64,000 nt of DNA from an uncultured Muribaculaceae bacterium (GTDB lineage: Bacteria > Bacteroidota > Bacteroidia > Bacteroidales > Muribaculaceae), in NCBI GenBank assembly GCA_944321865.1, contig CALUMZ010000005.1, positions 16,458-80,457 on the forward strand, read 5' to 3'. Made by a program: the position numbers and the translations under genes. This document shows positions 16,938-26,377 of this stretch, one piece after another (within the stretch, counting starts at the first letter, position 1; every line of letters begins with the position of its first letter). Below the pieces are notes generated by a model. The model ran no database searches, had not been told where the DNA came from, and saw only the letters and a program-made list of their open reading frames with translations.

Positions 16938-18059
16938 TTATGACAACTTGCTATATAAATCCTTAATCAAACAGTTGTATTTTTCCACCGAAAATACAGT
17001 TATATAATTCATGGCATTACGGCTCATTCGAGACAATTCTCGACTATTGCCAACCAACAGACCGATTTTGGCAGCCATATCCGCCACCGACTCGGGCTTG
17101 TGCAGCAAGCCCACTTCCCCGTCGCGCACTACTTCGGGCAGGCCACCGGTATCGGCAGCCACCACCACGCAACCTCGGGCCATGCCCTCAATGGCAGTCA
17201 GCCCGAAGCCCTCGCTGCGCGACGGCATCAGCAAGATGTCGATTTGGTCGTAATACCCTTGTAATGCGCTTTGCTCTTGCCGCCCGGCAAATTCTACAGC
17301 TTCCTCAACCCCGGCATCACGAGCTTGTTGCCCCATCAGCTGACGTTGCGAGCCGTCACCCACTACAAGCAACCTCGCATCGGCATGCTTTGCATGTACC
17401 TCTGCAAAAGCCGGCACCACCAAGTCCATCCCCTTGATAGGCTCCAACCGACTTACTACACCTATGGTTAACGGTCTGTCAAAATTCTTAACTCGGTTGG
17501 AAATAGTTATATAGGGAGGCAAATTATTATATATCGTGAAGTGGTTGCCACGACGCGACAACTTAATATCCGGTGAATACAATTGCGAAGTACCGAAAAA
17601 CGACTTCTCGGCTCGCAATGTGATGCACTGAAACGCCGTCAACAAGTGCCGCGACACAAAGTGCAAAAGCCGCAACGACGGATATATGTCGGCCGGCGTG
17701 TGGGCAGTCGCCACAATACGCTTCACTCCAAGCAGCCATAATATAATAATCGGTATTGCTCCCGGTGCCATATACTGCACATGTGCCACATCGGGTCGCT
17801 CCGCTTTCAATATCCTGCGAAAACTTTTGTACAACAACGCAACCGTGCCTTTAATGCCGACAGGCCTCTCTCCCTTCCGGCTCATCAGTATCACTTTGCT
17901 ACCGGCTGTTTCATAGTTTTCTACCATGCCGGCATCATGCTCAAAATAGCACACCGTCACCACCTCATGCCCAGCAGCTACCAACGCCCGCACAAGGTTA
18001 AGCGTCTGTATTTCCGTTCCGCCCGTCATTAGGCACGGAATGCACACCATCACCCTCAT
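16938..18059 (-). CDS. Family 4 glycosyltransferase
   Basis: A GT-B glycosyltransferase of about 373 residues. The N-terminal MTGGTEIQTLNLVRAL is the acceptor-side glycine-rich loop. VVSRLEPIKGMDLVVPAFAE begins the donor domain, and SRSEGFGLTAIEGMARG is the conserved E(x7)E segment. The ATG at 18059 overlaps the stop codon of the preceding ATP-grasp gene (TGATG), so translation is coupled. The sugar is unknown. Confidence 0.92.
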   Translation of the reverse strand: MRVMVCIPCLMTGGTEIQTLNLVRALVAAGHEVVTVCYFEHDAGMVENYETAGSKVILMSRKGERPVGIKGTVALLYKSFRRILKAERPDVAHVQYMAPGAIPIIILWLLGVKRIVATAHTPADIYPSLRLLHFVSRHLLTAFQCITLRAEKSFFGTSQLYSPDIKLSRRGNHFTIYNNLPPYITISNRVKNFDRPLTIGVVSRLEPIKGMDLVVPAFAEVHAKHADARLLVVGDGSQRQLMGQQARDAGVEEAVEFAGRQEQSALQGYYDQIDILLMPSRSEGFGLTAIEGMARGCVVVAADTGGLPEVVRDGEVGLLHKPESVADMAAKIGLLVGNSRELSRMSRNAMNYITVFSVEKYNCLIKDLYSKLS

Positions 18060-19174
18060 CACCTCACCAAATGCTTCAATTTGTCGATGTAATGCCCAAA
18101 CGTCGGCATCACATCATGACGGTTGAAATTAATGAAACAACTTGTCCTGCAAAAATCCCTTACCCAAGTCAGCAAAGGAACTTTGCCGTTTTTTACATAC
18201 AAGAAATCGAGGGCGTAATTCATCATGTATATTTTGCGCACCCGTTTCCGGTCAATCACAAAATCGGGATTCATATATAACGCATGCAGATTTGCCCCTG
18301 CCGTGGTGGCGGCCTGTGCCAATCCTTCATTGCGGAAGTTCACCTCCATAAAATAATTCTTACTATCCTTATGAAGGAACTCCACGCTGAACGGACCGTA
18401 ATATCCGGCGTGCTCAAGGAACATCTCCACGCCCTTTACATCAATATCGAGGTCTTCTGTCGGAGTAAACACACCGTAAGCCCCGGCACCGACGAGCCAC
18501 GGGTAATGCCTTATCTTACGCACGGCACCGGGAATATACACCTCGCTGTCGGTCCTGACACCGATGCAGTCAAGTTCATACTCCTTGTCGATAAATTCCT
18601 GCAATATGAAATCATCGCAATGACTTTCTTCATGCAAGGCATTCTCAACATCCTGCCTGTTGTGGCAAATGTGTATGTCGCTTTTCTCTCCACGGGTGCT
18701 GTTTTGCGGTTTTAAAAGAATGGGGTAATCTATACCGATGCCATCAATGTTACCGGAACGGTGAAACGGCAACGATTTCGGAGGAATCAACCCGCACCGA
18801 GCTGCCAATCGGCACTGCTCGTCCTTGTTAAACAGCTTCCCGATTTGCTTGCCACGTGCCGGAGTACGGAAATAAGGCGAAAGCGACGGCTCGTTTTTGT
18901 CAATAAACATCGCCGCCTCGTCGAAGCTGCAAATAATCGTCTGACAGAACTCTCCGTTCTCCGCTTTAAGCTGCTCCAATATGGGGAAGCATTCTTCAAT
19001 AGCAGTTATCCTGAAAACTTTTTTGTCCTTAAGATACTTGCTGCGCAATACATGGCAAAAATCATCATCGCTCTTGAGTATTAGGCACTGCTCCTGTCCT
19101 GCCATGCCAAGACTACGGATAATACTGAGGGTATTATTCGTTGAATCACCTATGACAATAGCCCTGTTTTTCAT
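18059..19174 (-). CDS. ATP-grasp ligase in the capsule locus
   Basis: This is an ATP-grasp enzyme of 371 residues: YPILLKPQNSTRGEKSDIHI is the flexible ATP-binding loop, FILQEFIDKEYELDCIGV the adenine region, and GPFSVEFLHKDSKNYFMEVNFRNEG the metal-binding Glu/Asn end. ATP-grasp enzymes couple ATP hydrolysis to an amide or peptide bond, and in polysaccharide loci they often attach amino acids to sugars. The substrate here is unknown. It sits between a PIG-L deacetylase (four-base overlap) and a GT4, so decoration of a deacetylated amino sugar is an attractive inference. Confidence 0.85.
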   Translation of the reverse strand: MKNRAIVIGDSTNNTLSIIRSLGMAGQEQCLILKSDDDFCHVLRSKYLKDKKVFRITAIEECFPILEQLKAENGEFCQTIICSFDEAAMFIDKNEPSLSPYFRTPARGKQIGKLFNKDEQCRLAARCGLIPPKSLPFHRSGNIDGIGIDYPILLKPQNSTRGEKSDIHICHNRQDVENALHEESHCDDFILQEFIDKEYELDCIGVRTDSEVYIPGAVRKIRHYPWLVGAGAYGVFTPTEDLDIDVKGVEMFLEHAGYYGPFSVEFLHKDSKNYFMEVNFRNEGLAQAATTAGANLHALYMNPDFVIDRKRVRKIYMMNYALDFLYVKNGKVPLLTWVRDFCRTSCFINFNRHDVMPTFGHYIDKLKHLVR

Positions 19175-19914
19175 TTTTCTGCCTCAAAATATAATTCTTT
19201 GTTCCAACGGCAGGCGTTTACAAATACTCGTGGCAAAACTCCACTCCACGGCCGTCCACACGGGGCAAGCGGCGTGACGTATGCGTCTATAGCCTGTTGC
19301 TTTTTTCTATTCTCCTCCGGCGACATTTTCAACACCCGTGCCTGATGCCAATCAATGTTCCACGAATTATAGTACCAAAACCACACACAATATTCAAATA
19401 CCCGCACAGAGGCCTTCTCTTCTTCCGTCAACCGCCTGACAATTTCGCCGGCAGCGAGATGGTCGCTCCACCCTTCGCCGCGATGCGGCACAAACACGGA
19501 ATCAGGCTTCAATGCCGCCATTAATTGTCTAAATCGCCCGGTTTCGGCATTGTCAAATGCAATACCACCATCAGGATAGTCTAAGAAATGCAAACGTTCA
19601 GTCGGCAACCCGATGATCCCGGCAGCACGGCGCGACAATTGCCTGCGGTTTTCAACCAACGAAGCCTCGTCGATACCGCAACATCCTGCATGGCTGCGCC
19701 CGCCGCCGCTCAGTATCACCACATCCGCCTGCCGCCCGGTGCTCAACAGCCGCTGTACCAGCCCCGCACACCCCAACACCTCATCATCAGGGTGCGGTGC
19801 CACCACCAAAACGGCTTCACCAACTGTTTCAAGATCACGAGCCTTACACCCTGCTACCAAACGCACCGCAAGCACCCTGATAAGCCTTATAATATCCTTA
19901 AGTTTACCTAACAT
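19171..19914 (-). CDS. PIG-L/LmbE family N-deacetylase
   Basis: The metal-binding signature VVAPHPDDEVLGC lies near residue 37, and the second set of ligands at FVPHRGEGWSDHLAAGEI near residue 145. The family hydrolyses N-acetyl groups of GlcNAc-containing glycoconjugates with zinc. The length is 247 residues. The stop overlaps the start of the ATP-grasp gene, which suggests the two act in sequence: deacetylation exposing an amine that the ligase may then acylate. Confidence 0.9.
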   Translation of the reverse strand: MLGKLKDIIRLIRVLAVRLVAGCKARDLETVGEAVLVVAPHPDDEVLGCAGLVQRLLSTGRQADVVILSGGGRSHAGCCGIDEASLVENRRQLSRRAAGIIGLPTERLHFLDYPDGGIAFDNAETGRFRQLMAALKPDSVFVPHRGEGWSDHLAAGEIVRRLTEEEKASVRVFEYCVWFWYYNSWNIDWHQARVLKMSPEENRKKQQAIDAYVTPLAPCGRPWSGVLPRVFVNACRWNKELYFEAEK

Positions 19915-19926
19915 TACACAAAACGA

Positions 19927-21087
19927 TTATTCTAAAATGTTGTTATAAACATTTTCCAGATTACGTATCATAACTGTCGGTGTCAATTTATCCGATACCG
20001 TTTTCCGAGCTAATGCATTCATTCTCGCCACTTCCTGCGGATTATCCATTATGTAGCGCATAGCTTTGGCAATAGCATCGACATCTTCGGTTTCTACCAA
20101 TATGCCATTCACCCCGGTGGTTATGAACTCTTTCACTGCCCCCTTATCGGGAGCAATGAACGGACAACCCATCAAAGCTGCTTCATACGGCACAAGCCCG
20201 AACGCCTCACCCACCTTGGTCAACGACAGCACCAAGTCGGTTGCCGAATATACTTCTGTGATATTTGCGACTTGTTCGCCCGAAAATATCACCCTGCCCT
20301 GCAACGTCGCAGGATATTGCCCGACGATTTGTTTCAAATACTCCAAATCTTCATGCCGACCACCGCCGGCAATAAATAGCAATGCCTTTGGGTAAGTGTC
20401 TGCTATCTTCATGAATGCCCGTATCGCATTGTCATGTCCTTTATGCCTCGACAACTGCCCTATCGATGACATCAGGAAACAGTCCTCGGGGAATCCCAAC
20501 TTGCGTTTGGCATCTGTTTTTGACACGGCCGGTTTGAACACATCCACGTTCACGGAATCATACAGCACCATCGACTTTGCATGTTCCCCTTTTAACAACA
20601 TTCTATTACGGGAATATTGCGATACGCACAATATCAAATCGCACTGCCGTTGGACTGACCTTGGCGGAATCCATTCCAACGACTGGCTGCGGAAGTGACC
20701 TATCACTTTGATTCCGGATAGCTTTGCAGGCAGTATCCACATCAGGGCATCGGGTCGCAACAGGTTGACGTGCAATATATCGACCCGTTCTTTTTTCAGC
20801 AAGCGGGCAAGTCGGCATCCCCAGATGCTGCGAGCCAACAGGTCGGTGCCGCGCAACGGATGCCGCCAACGGTCGCTTCCCATCCACCACTTCAGCCCGT
20901 CGGCAAGGTAATGCTTCGGGCAGTCAAGCCCGGCGTACCCGGCTTGATGTTCCATGGGATACGGAAACACAAGCACAGGCTCGAATCGGCTGCGGTCGAG
21001 ATGTGATATGATGGTGTACAACACCCTCTCGGCCCCGGCAAATATGTGGCTGTAATCAAGGTATGCAATCTTTATCTTCTCACGCAT
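19927..21087 (-). CDS. Family 4 glycosyltransferase
   Basis: A GT-B enzyme of 386 residues from the ATG at 21087: KIAYLDYSHIFAGAERVLYT is the N-terminal loop, SSIGQLSRHKGHDNAIRAF starts the donor domain, and GEAFGLVPYEAALMGCPFIA carries the E(x7)E motif. A longer in-frame extension upstream overlaps the broken GT2 gene and lacks similarity. The start at 21087 overlaps the end of that pseudogene by 16 bases. Confidence 0.9.
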   Translation of the reverse strand: MREKIKIAYLDYSHIFAGAERVLYTIISHLDRSRFEPVLVFPYPMEHQAGYAGLDCPKHYLADGLKWWMGSDRWRHPLRGTDLLARSIWGCRLARLLKKERVDILHVNLLRPDALMWILPAKLSGIKVIGHFRSQSLEWIPPRSVQRQCDLILCVSQYSRNRMLLKGEHAKSMVLYDSVNVDVFKPAVSKTDAKRKLGFPEDCFLMSSIGQLSRHKGHDNAIRAFMKIADTYPKALLFIAGGGRHEDLEYLKQIVGQYPATLQGRVIFSGEQVANITEVYSATDLVLSLTKVGEAFGLVPYEAALMGCPFIAPDKGAVKEFITTGVNGILVETEDVDAIAKAMRYIMDNPQEVARMNALARKTVSDKLTPTVMIRNLENVYNNILE

Positions 21088-22114
21088 TTCAATACAAATC
21101 GTTTTGTTAAAGTCAAACACCTCACCGCGCCGACAAGCAGCCACGGGCAATGGGCAAACAGCCACATTTTGATCTGCTCCGACGCAGTCAGGTCATATCG
21201 TCCGGTGTCGGTCAGCAGGCTGCGACGCAGGTTCTTCAAGCATTGCAGGCTGGTGCCAACAGGAAAATTCCTTGAAATCATTACATACGACATTATCGAC
21301 CTCTTTATCCTTGCATAACATGCCCGGCGGCACTGTGGCGGCATTTCCACGCTTCTCACCAAATCGTCTATGGCCGAAAGTGCCACAATATTATCCACAA
21401 ATGCTTTAGGACGGGGCTTCATTGCCGTCGACTCGGGATTCAGCCTGTGTATTTAAAACGGGAACGATACAAGCAACACACGCCGTGCTTTCCAAAATAC
21501 CTTAGTAGACCAATCCCCGTCTTCATAGGTCACATTCTCCCTAAAATACAAGTCATTGTCAATCAAGAATTCCCTGCGGTAACATGAAGTCCACACGTCG
21601 AGAAAGAAATTCTCGCCCGAAAGGTATTCAATTCCCGTAAATTCTTGTCCGGAGCATTCGGCCCCGTCAGAATTAACATCTTCAAAGGTCGGCCGGGCAT
21701 CATGCGCTGCGTTGTCCCAAGAAACCGACCGCAACACGTCCAACCCTTCATGGCTGCTTAAAATCCCGGCAAGCACCGACAGCGCATTCCGCGCATTCCA
21801 ATAGTCGTCGGCATCAAGAAATATCACATATTCTCCGGTTGCAGCTTTAAGTGCCGTATTACGGGCTCCCCCCCCTGTCGCTTGTTATGCTCGTGTTTCA
21901 ACAAATTGACACGGGGGAGGATAATCTGTTTATTACCAGACATATACAAATCAAATACCGATCTGACGGCTTCAACAGTACCATCGGTTGATGAGTCATC
22001 GACTATTATAATTTCATAGTCATTATGCGGATAATCTTGGTTCAGCAAACTGCCAAGACAGTCGCCTATATACTTTTCTACGTTATATGAAGGTATGATA
22101 ATCGAAAACTTCAT
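21072..22114 (-). pseudogene. Family 2 glycosyltransferase gene with frameshift at a poly-G tract and an internal stop
   Basis: The first 80 residues (FSIIIPSYNVEKYIGDCLGS, IIVDDSSTDG) belong to a GT-A glycosyltransferase. At a G8 tract (21868-21875) the frame leaves the expected RQGGARNTALKAATGEYV and stops soon after. Shifting by one base restores ARNTALKAATGEYVIFLDADDYWN and the rest of the enzyme. In that restored frame a TAA at 21453-21455 interrupts FPF-IHRLNPEST, after which the same frame continues through KPRPKAFVDNIVAL to 21072. Six or nine G would repair the first defect, but the nonsense codon remains, so the gene is probably inactive regardless of tract length. Confidence 0.88.
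21868..21875 (-). repeat. G8 homopolymer in the GT2 gene (frame broken)
   Basis: Eight C on the plus strand lie in the codons for the Gly-Gly before the conserved ARN of the glycosyltransferase. Six or nine bases would keep the frame; eight breaks it. Confidence 0.9.
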
Positions 22115-23187
22115 TACTTGAACAATGAATTTATGAATTGTAAATAATTATGTTTCATCACCTGCTTTGAGAAACATTCTCGGGCTTTCTGCACTGCCGC
22201 CTTGCCCATGCGCTCCCTCATGGCTTCATCTCCCAACAAACAGGATATTTTGCCGACAAAACCGGCAACATCGTCTTGCCGCAGCAAGTAACCGTTCACA
22301 CCGTCATCGACAATGGTGTCGGTAATTCCTTTTAACAACGTCACGACAGGCACTGCACCGTTCATCATGGCCTCGGCTATCACCAACCCGAACGAATCAA
22401 TATGCGTGGGGTAAACGAATATGTCAGTATCGTTCAATCGCCGGTAAACCTCCTTCCCGCTGACACGGCCTGTGAACTCTACCACACCGGCAGCCGTCTC
22501 GTCGCGCAACTGCTCCTGCAACTCGTTGTGCAAAACCCCGTCGCCGACAAATGTGAAATGGAACTCATGCCCCCCGACTCGCAACTGCTTTATTATTTGA
22601 GGCAAAATTTTGACGCCCTTGTGTTCATACAGCACACCCACGTATGTCAGTTGCGGCACTCCACGCTTACCATAATCATGTTCAAACGTTGTGTCGTCTA
22701 CGGCATGAGGAATCGACACTACCTTGCCGGCATACTGCCCGTGCGTATACTCATTGAAATATTCAGCCACCGCCGGAGTTGGCGCAATCCATGCAGTCAC
22801 CCGACTGCCGTTTATCGCCCCTACGCGGTAAAAGTCGGGCGTATTGTTATGCAATATATGCACCACCTTTGTTTTGCGTGGCAGCAACGGCAATATATAC
22901 TGTGTAGTTGCATTATAATTGTTAACTATCACATCGGGCGATATGCGCCGCAACAATCTTGCCAATGAAACATATTTTGCTATGGTCGACTTGTCTCCCA
23001 AAGATTCATATTTTATACCCCTTTCTGCCACAAGCCGTGCAAGTTCGGCATTGTCGCTCGATGCGTGAGTGGTTATCACCCACACCTCGTTGCCACCGTC
23101 TTGCGTCAATATATCGGCAAGCGTGCACACATACTTCGTTAGCCCACCTCCGGGCGAAACCGAAGAAACTGTTATAGCGATTTTCAT
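22114..23187 (-). CDS. Family 4 glycosyltransferase
   Basis: A GT-B enzyme of 357 residues: ITVSSVSPGGGLTKYVCTLA is the N-terminal loop, YVGVLYEHKGVKILPQII begins the donor domain, and DSFGLVIAEAMMNGAVPVV is the E(x7)E region. Its stop codon overlaps the ATG of the following GT2 gene by one base, so translation would run on into the broken gene. Donor sugar unknown. Confidence 0.92.
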   Translation of the reverse strand: MKIAITVSSVSPGGGLTKYVCTLADILTQDGGNEVWVITTHASSDNAELARLVAERGIKYESLGDKSTIAKYVSLARLLRRISPDVIVNNYNATTQYILPLLPRKTKVVHILHNNTPDFYRVGAINGSRVTAWIAPTPAVAEYFNEYTHGQYAGKVVSIPHAVDDTTFEHDYGKRGVPQLTYVGVLYEHKGVKILPQIIKQLRVGGHEFHFTFVGDGVLHNELQEQLRDETAAGVVEFTGRVSGKEVYRRLNDTDIFVYPTHIDSFGLVIAEAMMNGAVPVVTLLKGITDTIVDDGVNGYLLRQDDVAGFVGKISCLLGDEAMRERMGKAAVQKARECFSKQVMKHNYLQFINSLFK

Positions 23188-23232
23188 AATAAACTGCTCA
23201 CATTAGTTTTCTGCAATCCTTAATCAGGGGGA

Positions 23233-23847
23233 TTAGGGATTGCTTTCAGGACAAACGTCCGATCTGTATTTTATCACCTTGGCAGGATTGCCTGCAACGA
23301 TTGCATTGTCGGGCACATCTTTTACCACAACCGATCCGGCTGCGATAATGGCATTGTTCCCAATTCTTATATCTCCGATGCAGGTCACATTTGCCCCAAA
23401 ATCAACATTGTTGCCAATAACAGGCTTTTCACTATGCCGGTTGCCGCTTTTCACTCCAAATGTTGTCAATTGCCTCACCATGCAATTCTCACCAATTGAT
23501 TTCGCAGCAATTATTGTACTAAATGCGTGTTCAAAGTATATTCCGCCACCGGCTATGTCGTTGTCATCTTCTGCCAAATGCAATGATGGGTCTTTGTGAC
23601 ACACACGGCGGAATGTATTAGGAATGTTGCGGCACCGGAAATAAAACAGGTTCCTAAATTGTGGGTGAAACCACAGCAAATAAACAAGTTGGCTCGTCCT
23701 CTTATGGAACATAGAGACATGCAATTCGCTAATCCAACGGTCGATATCCTTGTCAATAATCCCCCTGATTGGGGACTTTTTGTAATATAGCAGCAAGATC
23801 GCAAATCTCACAAACCCTATCAGTATTTTTATCCGCAACACAAACAT
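23233..23847 (-). CDS. Serine-acetyltransferase-like hexapeptide acyltransferase
   Basis: The C-terminal half is a hexapeptide beta-helix: [40 protein letters not shown] and [18 protein letters not shown], ending with [11 protein letters not shown], as in CysE-like sugar O-acetyltransferases. The N-terminal 60 residues are basic and partly hydrophobic. The length is 204 residues. It sits between a GT4 gene and the remnant of a pyruvyl transferase. The target sugar is unknown. Confidence 0.85.
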   Translation of the reverse strand: MFVLRIKILIGFVRFAILLLYYKKSPIRGIIDKDIDRWISELHVSMFHKRTSQLVYLLWFHPQFRNLFYFRCRNIPNTFRRVCHKDPSLHLAEDDNDIAGGGIYFEHAFSTIIAAKSIGENCMVRQLTTFGVKSGNRHSEKPVIGNNVDFGANVTCIGDIRIGNNAIIAAGSVVVKDVPDNAIVAGNPAKVIKYRSDVCPESNP

Positions 23848-23861
23848 ATATTCCTCTCCAT

Positions 23862-24092
23862 TTACTTTATTAAATTGGCTTTAAGGAAACCAATGCCTGC
23901 CGCCTGCCATTTCTTCCTTACCGTATTTATTCGTTCCCAGTCAAGTGCCGGCGGATTGTCGGGTAACTGGCGGGCATCAAGCAATAATCGTCCCAACAGA
24001 CCAAAGTGCGACAGCAGCGAAACGAACCGATCGGTTCCCCGCCACCCGTTCACTATCGAATAGAATTCTTTATTGTTGATGATAAAAACTTC
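23862..24092 (-). pseudogene. Remnant (C-terminal 75 residues) of a polysaccharide pyruvyl transferase
   Basis: The reading frame begins abruptly at VFIINNKEFYSIVN and continues GTDRFVSLLSHFGLLGRLLL to a normal stop. It matches the last quarter of the intact pyruvyl transferase at 25249-26334 (IINNKDFFSIVN, GTDRFVSLLSHFGLNGRLL). The rest of the gene is missing; upstream, within about 20 bases, the GT2 gene ends. The two copies differ at many positions, so this is an old or foreign relict and not a recent duplication. It marks the seam of a module exchange. Confidence 0.85.
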
Positions 24093-24098
24093 AATCAG

Positions 24099-25097
24099 CT
24101 ATTTATGCGTTTTACCTCTACCAAGCAAAAAAATAAGAGCCCGTACCATTGCACAATATACTATTGGGAAACGCAATTCCACATACTGTTTCACCTTTCC
24201 CAAAAAAGTACCGGCATATACTCTTTTTGGGCGCTCGTCTATGCCTTCAAGGAATCGATTCAATTGCGATCTCATATCCTTGGTACACCAAAGTATTTTT
24301 TTTATACAAGCTATAAAACAGTAACTTGAAGACACCTCAAAATAATTCCTCAACGCCTCAGAATCAACTTCTTTTGAATACTGCATGTGGGTATTTACAA
24401 TACTTATATAGCCATTAATTTTTCTTGCATTCAGAGGGGAATTCATAGTAGAGCTTGGACGTGATATATAATCATAGCATGATATTCTGTCAACAAATGT
24501 CGTTATTTTACTACATTGCGACAACACAATAGGAATCAGTTGATAGTCTTCATAATAAATACCTGATATAAACGAAAAACCACGTTCTTGCCAAAATTGT
24601 CTTTTAAAAACATACCCCCATGGTGCAGCTACCGTAGGCGCATTATCAATCAAGTAAGTTACCCCTTTAACCACAGGTCGGAGTGACATATCAGTATCAT
24701 TATTTACTTCTTCTAAAAATTTATCTCCCACTACACTAAACGCATCTAAATTGTTTTCTTCCATGATTTTATAGATTCTACCCAAGCAGTTTTTCGATAT
24801 CCGGTCGTCAGAATCCACAAACCATATATATTTACCAGATGTTTCTTTTACACCGATATTCCTTGCGACAGACTGACCTTGGTTAGGCTGACATAACAAT
24901 TTGATATTACTATATCTACGCTTCAGTTCTTTAACCCTATCTAAGGTTCCGTCAGTACTACCATCATTTATAACAATAATTTCATAGTAGCTCCTATCAA
25001 TATCTTGATGCTCACAACTGGCAATACAGTCATCGATATAGTCCTGCACATTATACGCGGCTACGATAATGCTAAACAGCATTCCATCTTCAATCAT
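24099..25097 (-). CDS. Family 2 glycosyltransferase, A+T-rich
   Basis: The GT-A core is visible as FSIIVAAYNVQDYIDDCIAS, IIVINDGSTDGT, QGQSVARNIGV and WFVDSDDR, the DXD-like motif. The length is about 333 residues. ATGs at 25097 and 25082 both fit; the extension to 25181 has no family similarity. Base composition is clearly more A+T-rich than the flanking genes, and it is bracketed by a pyruvyl-transferase remnant and an intact pyruvyl transferase, so it was probably brought in by recombination. Confidence 0.88.
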   Translation of the reverse strand: MIEDGMLFSIIVAAYNVQDYIDDCIASCEHQDIDRSYYEIIVINDGSTDGTLDRVKELKRRYSNIKLLCQPNQGQSVARNIGVKETSGKYIWFVDSDDRISKNCLGRIYKIMEENNLDAFSVVGDKFLEEVNNDTDMSLRPVVKGVTYLIDNAPTVAAPWGYVFKRQFWQERGFSFISGIYYEDYQLIPIVLSQCSKITTFVDRISCYDYISRPSSTMNSPLNARKINGYISIVNTHMQYSKEVDSEALRNYFEVSSSYCFIACIKKILWCTKDMRSQLNRFLEGIDERPKRVYAGTFLGKVKQYVELRFPIVYCAMVRALIFLLGRGKTHK

Positions 25098-25248
25098 CCA
25101 ACCGTAATCTTTTTTGTTTTTGTATGCAATTTTATCAAACTTAATACCAAGACCTACCAATATCATTTGAAACATGATCAAAGAGCCATGCGGTATCTTT
25201 GTCTAATAAGCTTGGTATAAATAAAGACCTCTTATTTATCACTTACGC

Positions 25249-26334
25249 TTATTTTCTGCTTAAATTCGATTCCAAAAAATCTATACCAGTTTTGCGCCAT
25301 TTTTCACGGGTTGCATTGATTTGTCTCCAATCAAGCGAAGTCACATCTTCAGGCAATTGATGGATCACGTTAAGCAACCGGCCATTAAGACCGAAGTGCG
25401 ACAGCAGTGACACGAAACGGTCGGTGCCGCGCTTTTCGTTCACTATCGAAAAGAAATCCTTGTTGTTGATGATGGAAAAGACAGTGCCGTGAAACGAATT
25501 TGTGATTACAAACCGTGCGTCGCGGAACATGGCAAGCCACTGTTCGACCGACATATTGGCATCGCTATCGGCCGTGCAAAATCGTACTTTCAGCCCCATG
25601 CGGGCAGCAAACTGTTCTACACACTGCCTCTTGTCGGCATCCATATCCAATATATAAGCGAGCAAAAATGGTTCTGCTGTAACCGGTATGTCACAGCACA
25701 ACCCGGCATAATCTTCCTTGTCGAGCAACAGTGTAGGGTCGGGCATCTGCACAGCCTCCACACCGAGATAACGCCGGCACAACTCCACTCCTGATGCCTC
25801 GCGCGTGGATATTACCTTGAACTCCCGGGCAAGACAGGCACAACGGGCAGTAAGCTCGTCGGAGAACTCCCACTTGTCGGTACCAAACGATGCTGCGTAA
25901 GCCACCTTAGGCATTTTCACCCTCCGGGCAAACTTTAGGAACAAGTCTTCCTGCACCCTGTCGCTGTGGAATACCTTGCGCCACACTTGGTCACTGCCAA
26001 CGACAATCGCCTCGGCACGGCATTTTCTAAGAAGCGATACTGTATACTTGTTTACCGGGTGCGTCAGCACAATATGTTTATTCATGAATCCGGCAAATTC
26101 CGGCCTCCGTTCCTTCTTCGGATATGGAAAAAACTTGTGCTTGCGGTCACGCATAAGGTAATACCGCAACATGTTAACCTGCGTGAGTAAATAATACCAC
26201 TTGGCCATGCGCGGGAAATAATCGAGCGTTACCGGGTCGTGACCGAGGCGACGCAACGCCTCCTGCATGGCGTATGCCTGCAACGTGCCGCCATAGTTGT
26301 GCATCAACTCCTGTGTTACTATCGCTATCCTCAT
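25249..26334 (-). CDS. Polysaccharide pyruvyl transferase family protein
   Basis: The protein of 361 residues has the CsaB/WcaK-like architecture: IVTQELMHNYGGTLQAYAMQ at the N-terminus, IVVGSDQVWRK near residue 110, FLLAYILDMD in the middle and ITNSFHGTVFSIINN near residue 290. The family transfers pyruvyl groups from PEP to sugars to form pyruvate ketals, adding negative charge to the polymer. It lies just downstream of the MenD-like gene in transcription. The intact gene and the remnant at 23862-24092 are related. Confidence 0.88.
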   Translation of the reverse strand: MRIAIVTQELMHNYGGTLQAYAMQEALRRLGHDPVTLDYFPRMAKWYYLLTQVNMLRYYLMRDRKHKFFPYPKKERRPEFAGFMNKHIVLTHPVNKYTVSLLRKCRAEAIVVGSDQVWRKVFHSDRVQEDLFLKFARRVKMPKVAYAASFGTDKWEFSDELTARCACLAREFKVISTREASGVELCRRYLGVEAVQMPDPTLLLDKEDYAGLCCDIPVTAEPFLLAYILDMDADKRQCVEQFAARMGLKVRFCTADSDANMSVEQWLAMFRDARFVITNSFHGTVFSIINNKDFFSIVNEKRGTDRFVSLLSHFGLNGRLLNVIHQLPEDVTSLDWRQINATREKWRKTGIDFLESNLSRK

Positions 26335-26377
26335 TGTCTCTCGTTATTTTTCATTAGCTGCAAAAGTGCCCGCTCAA

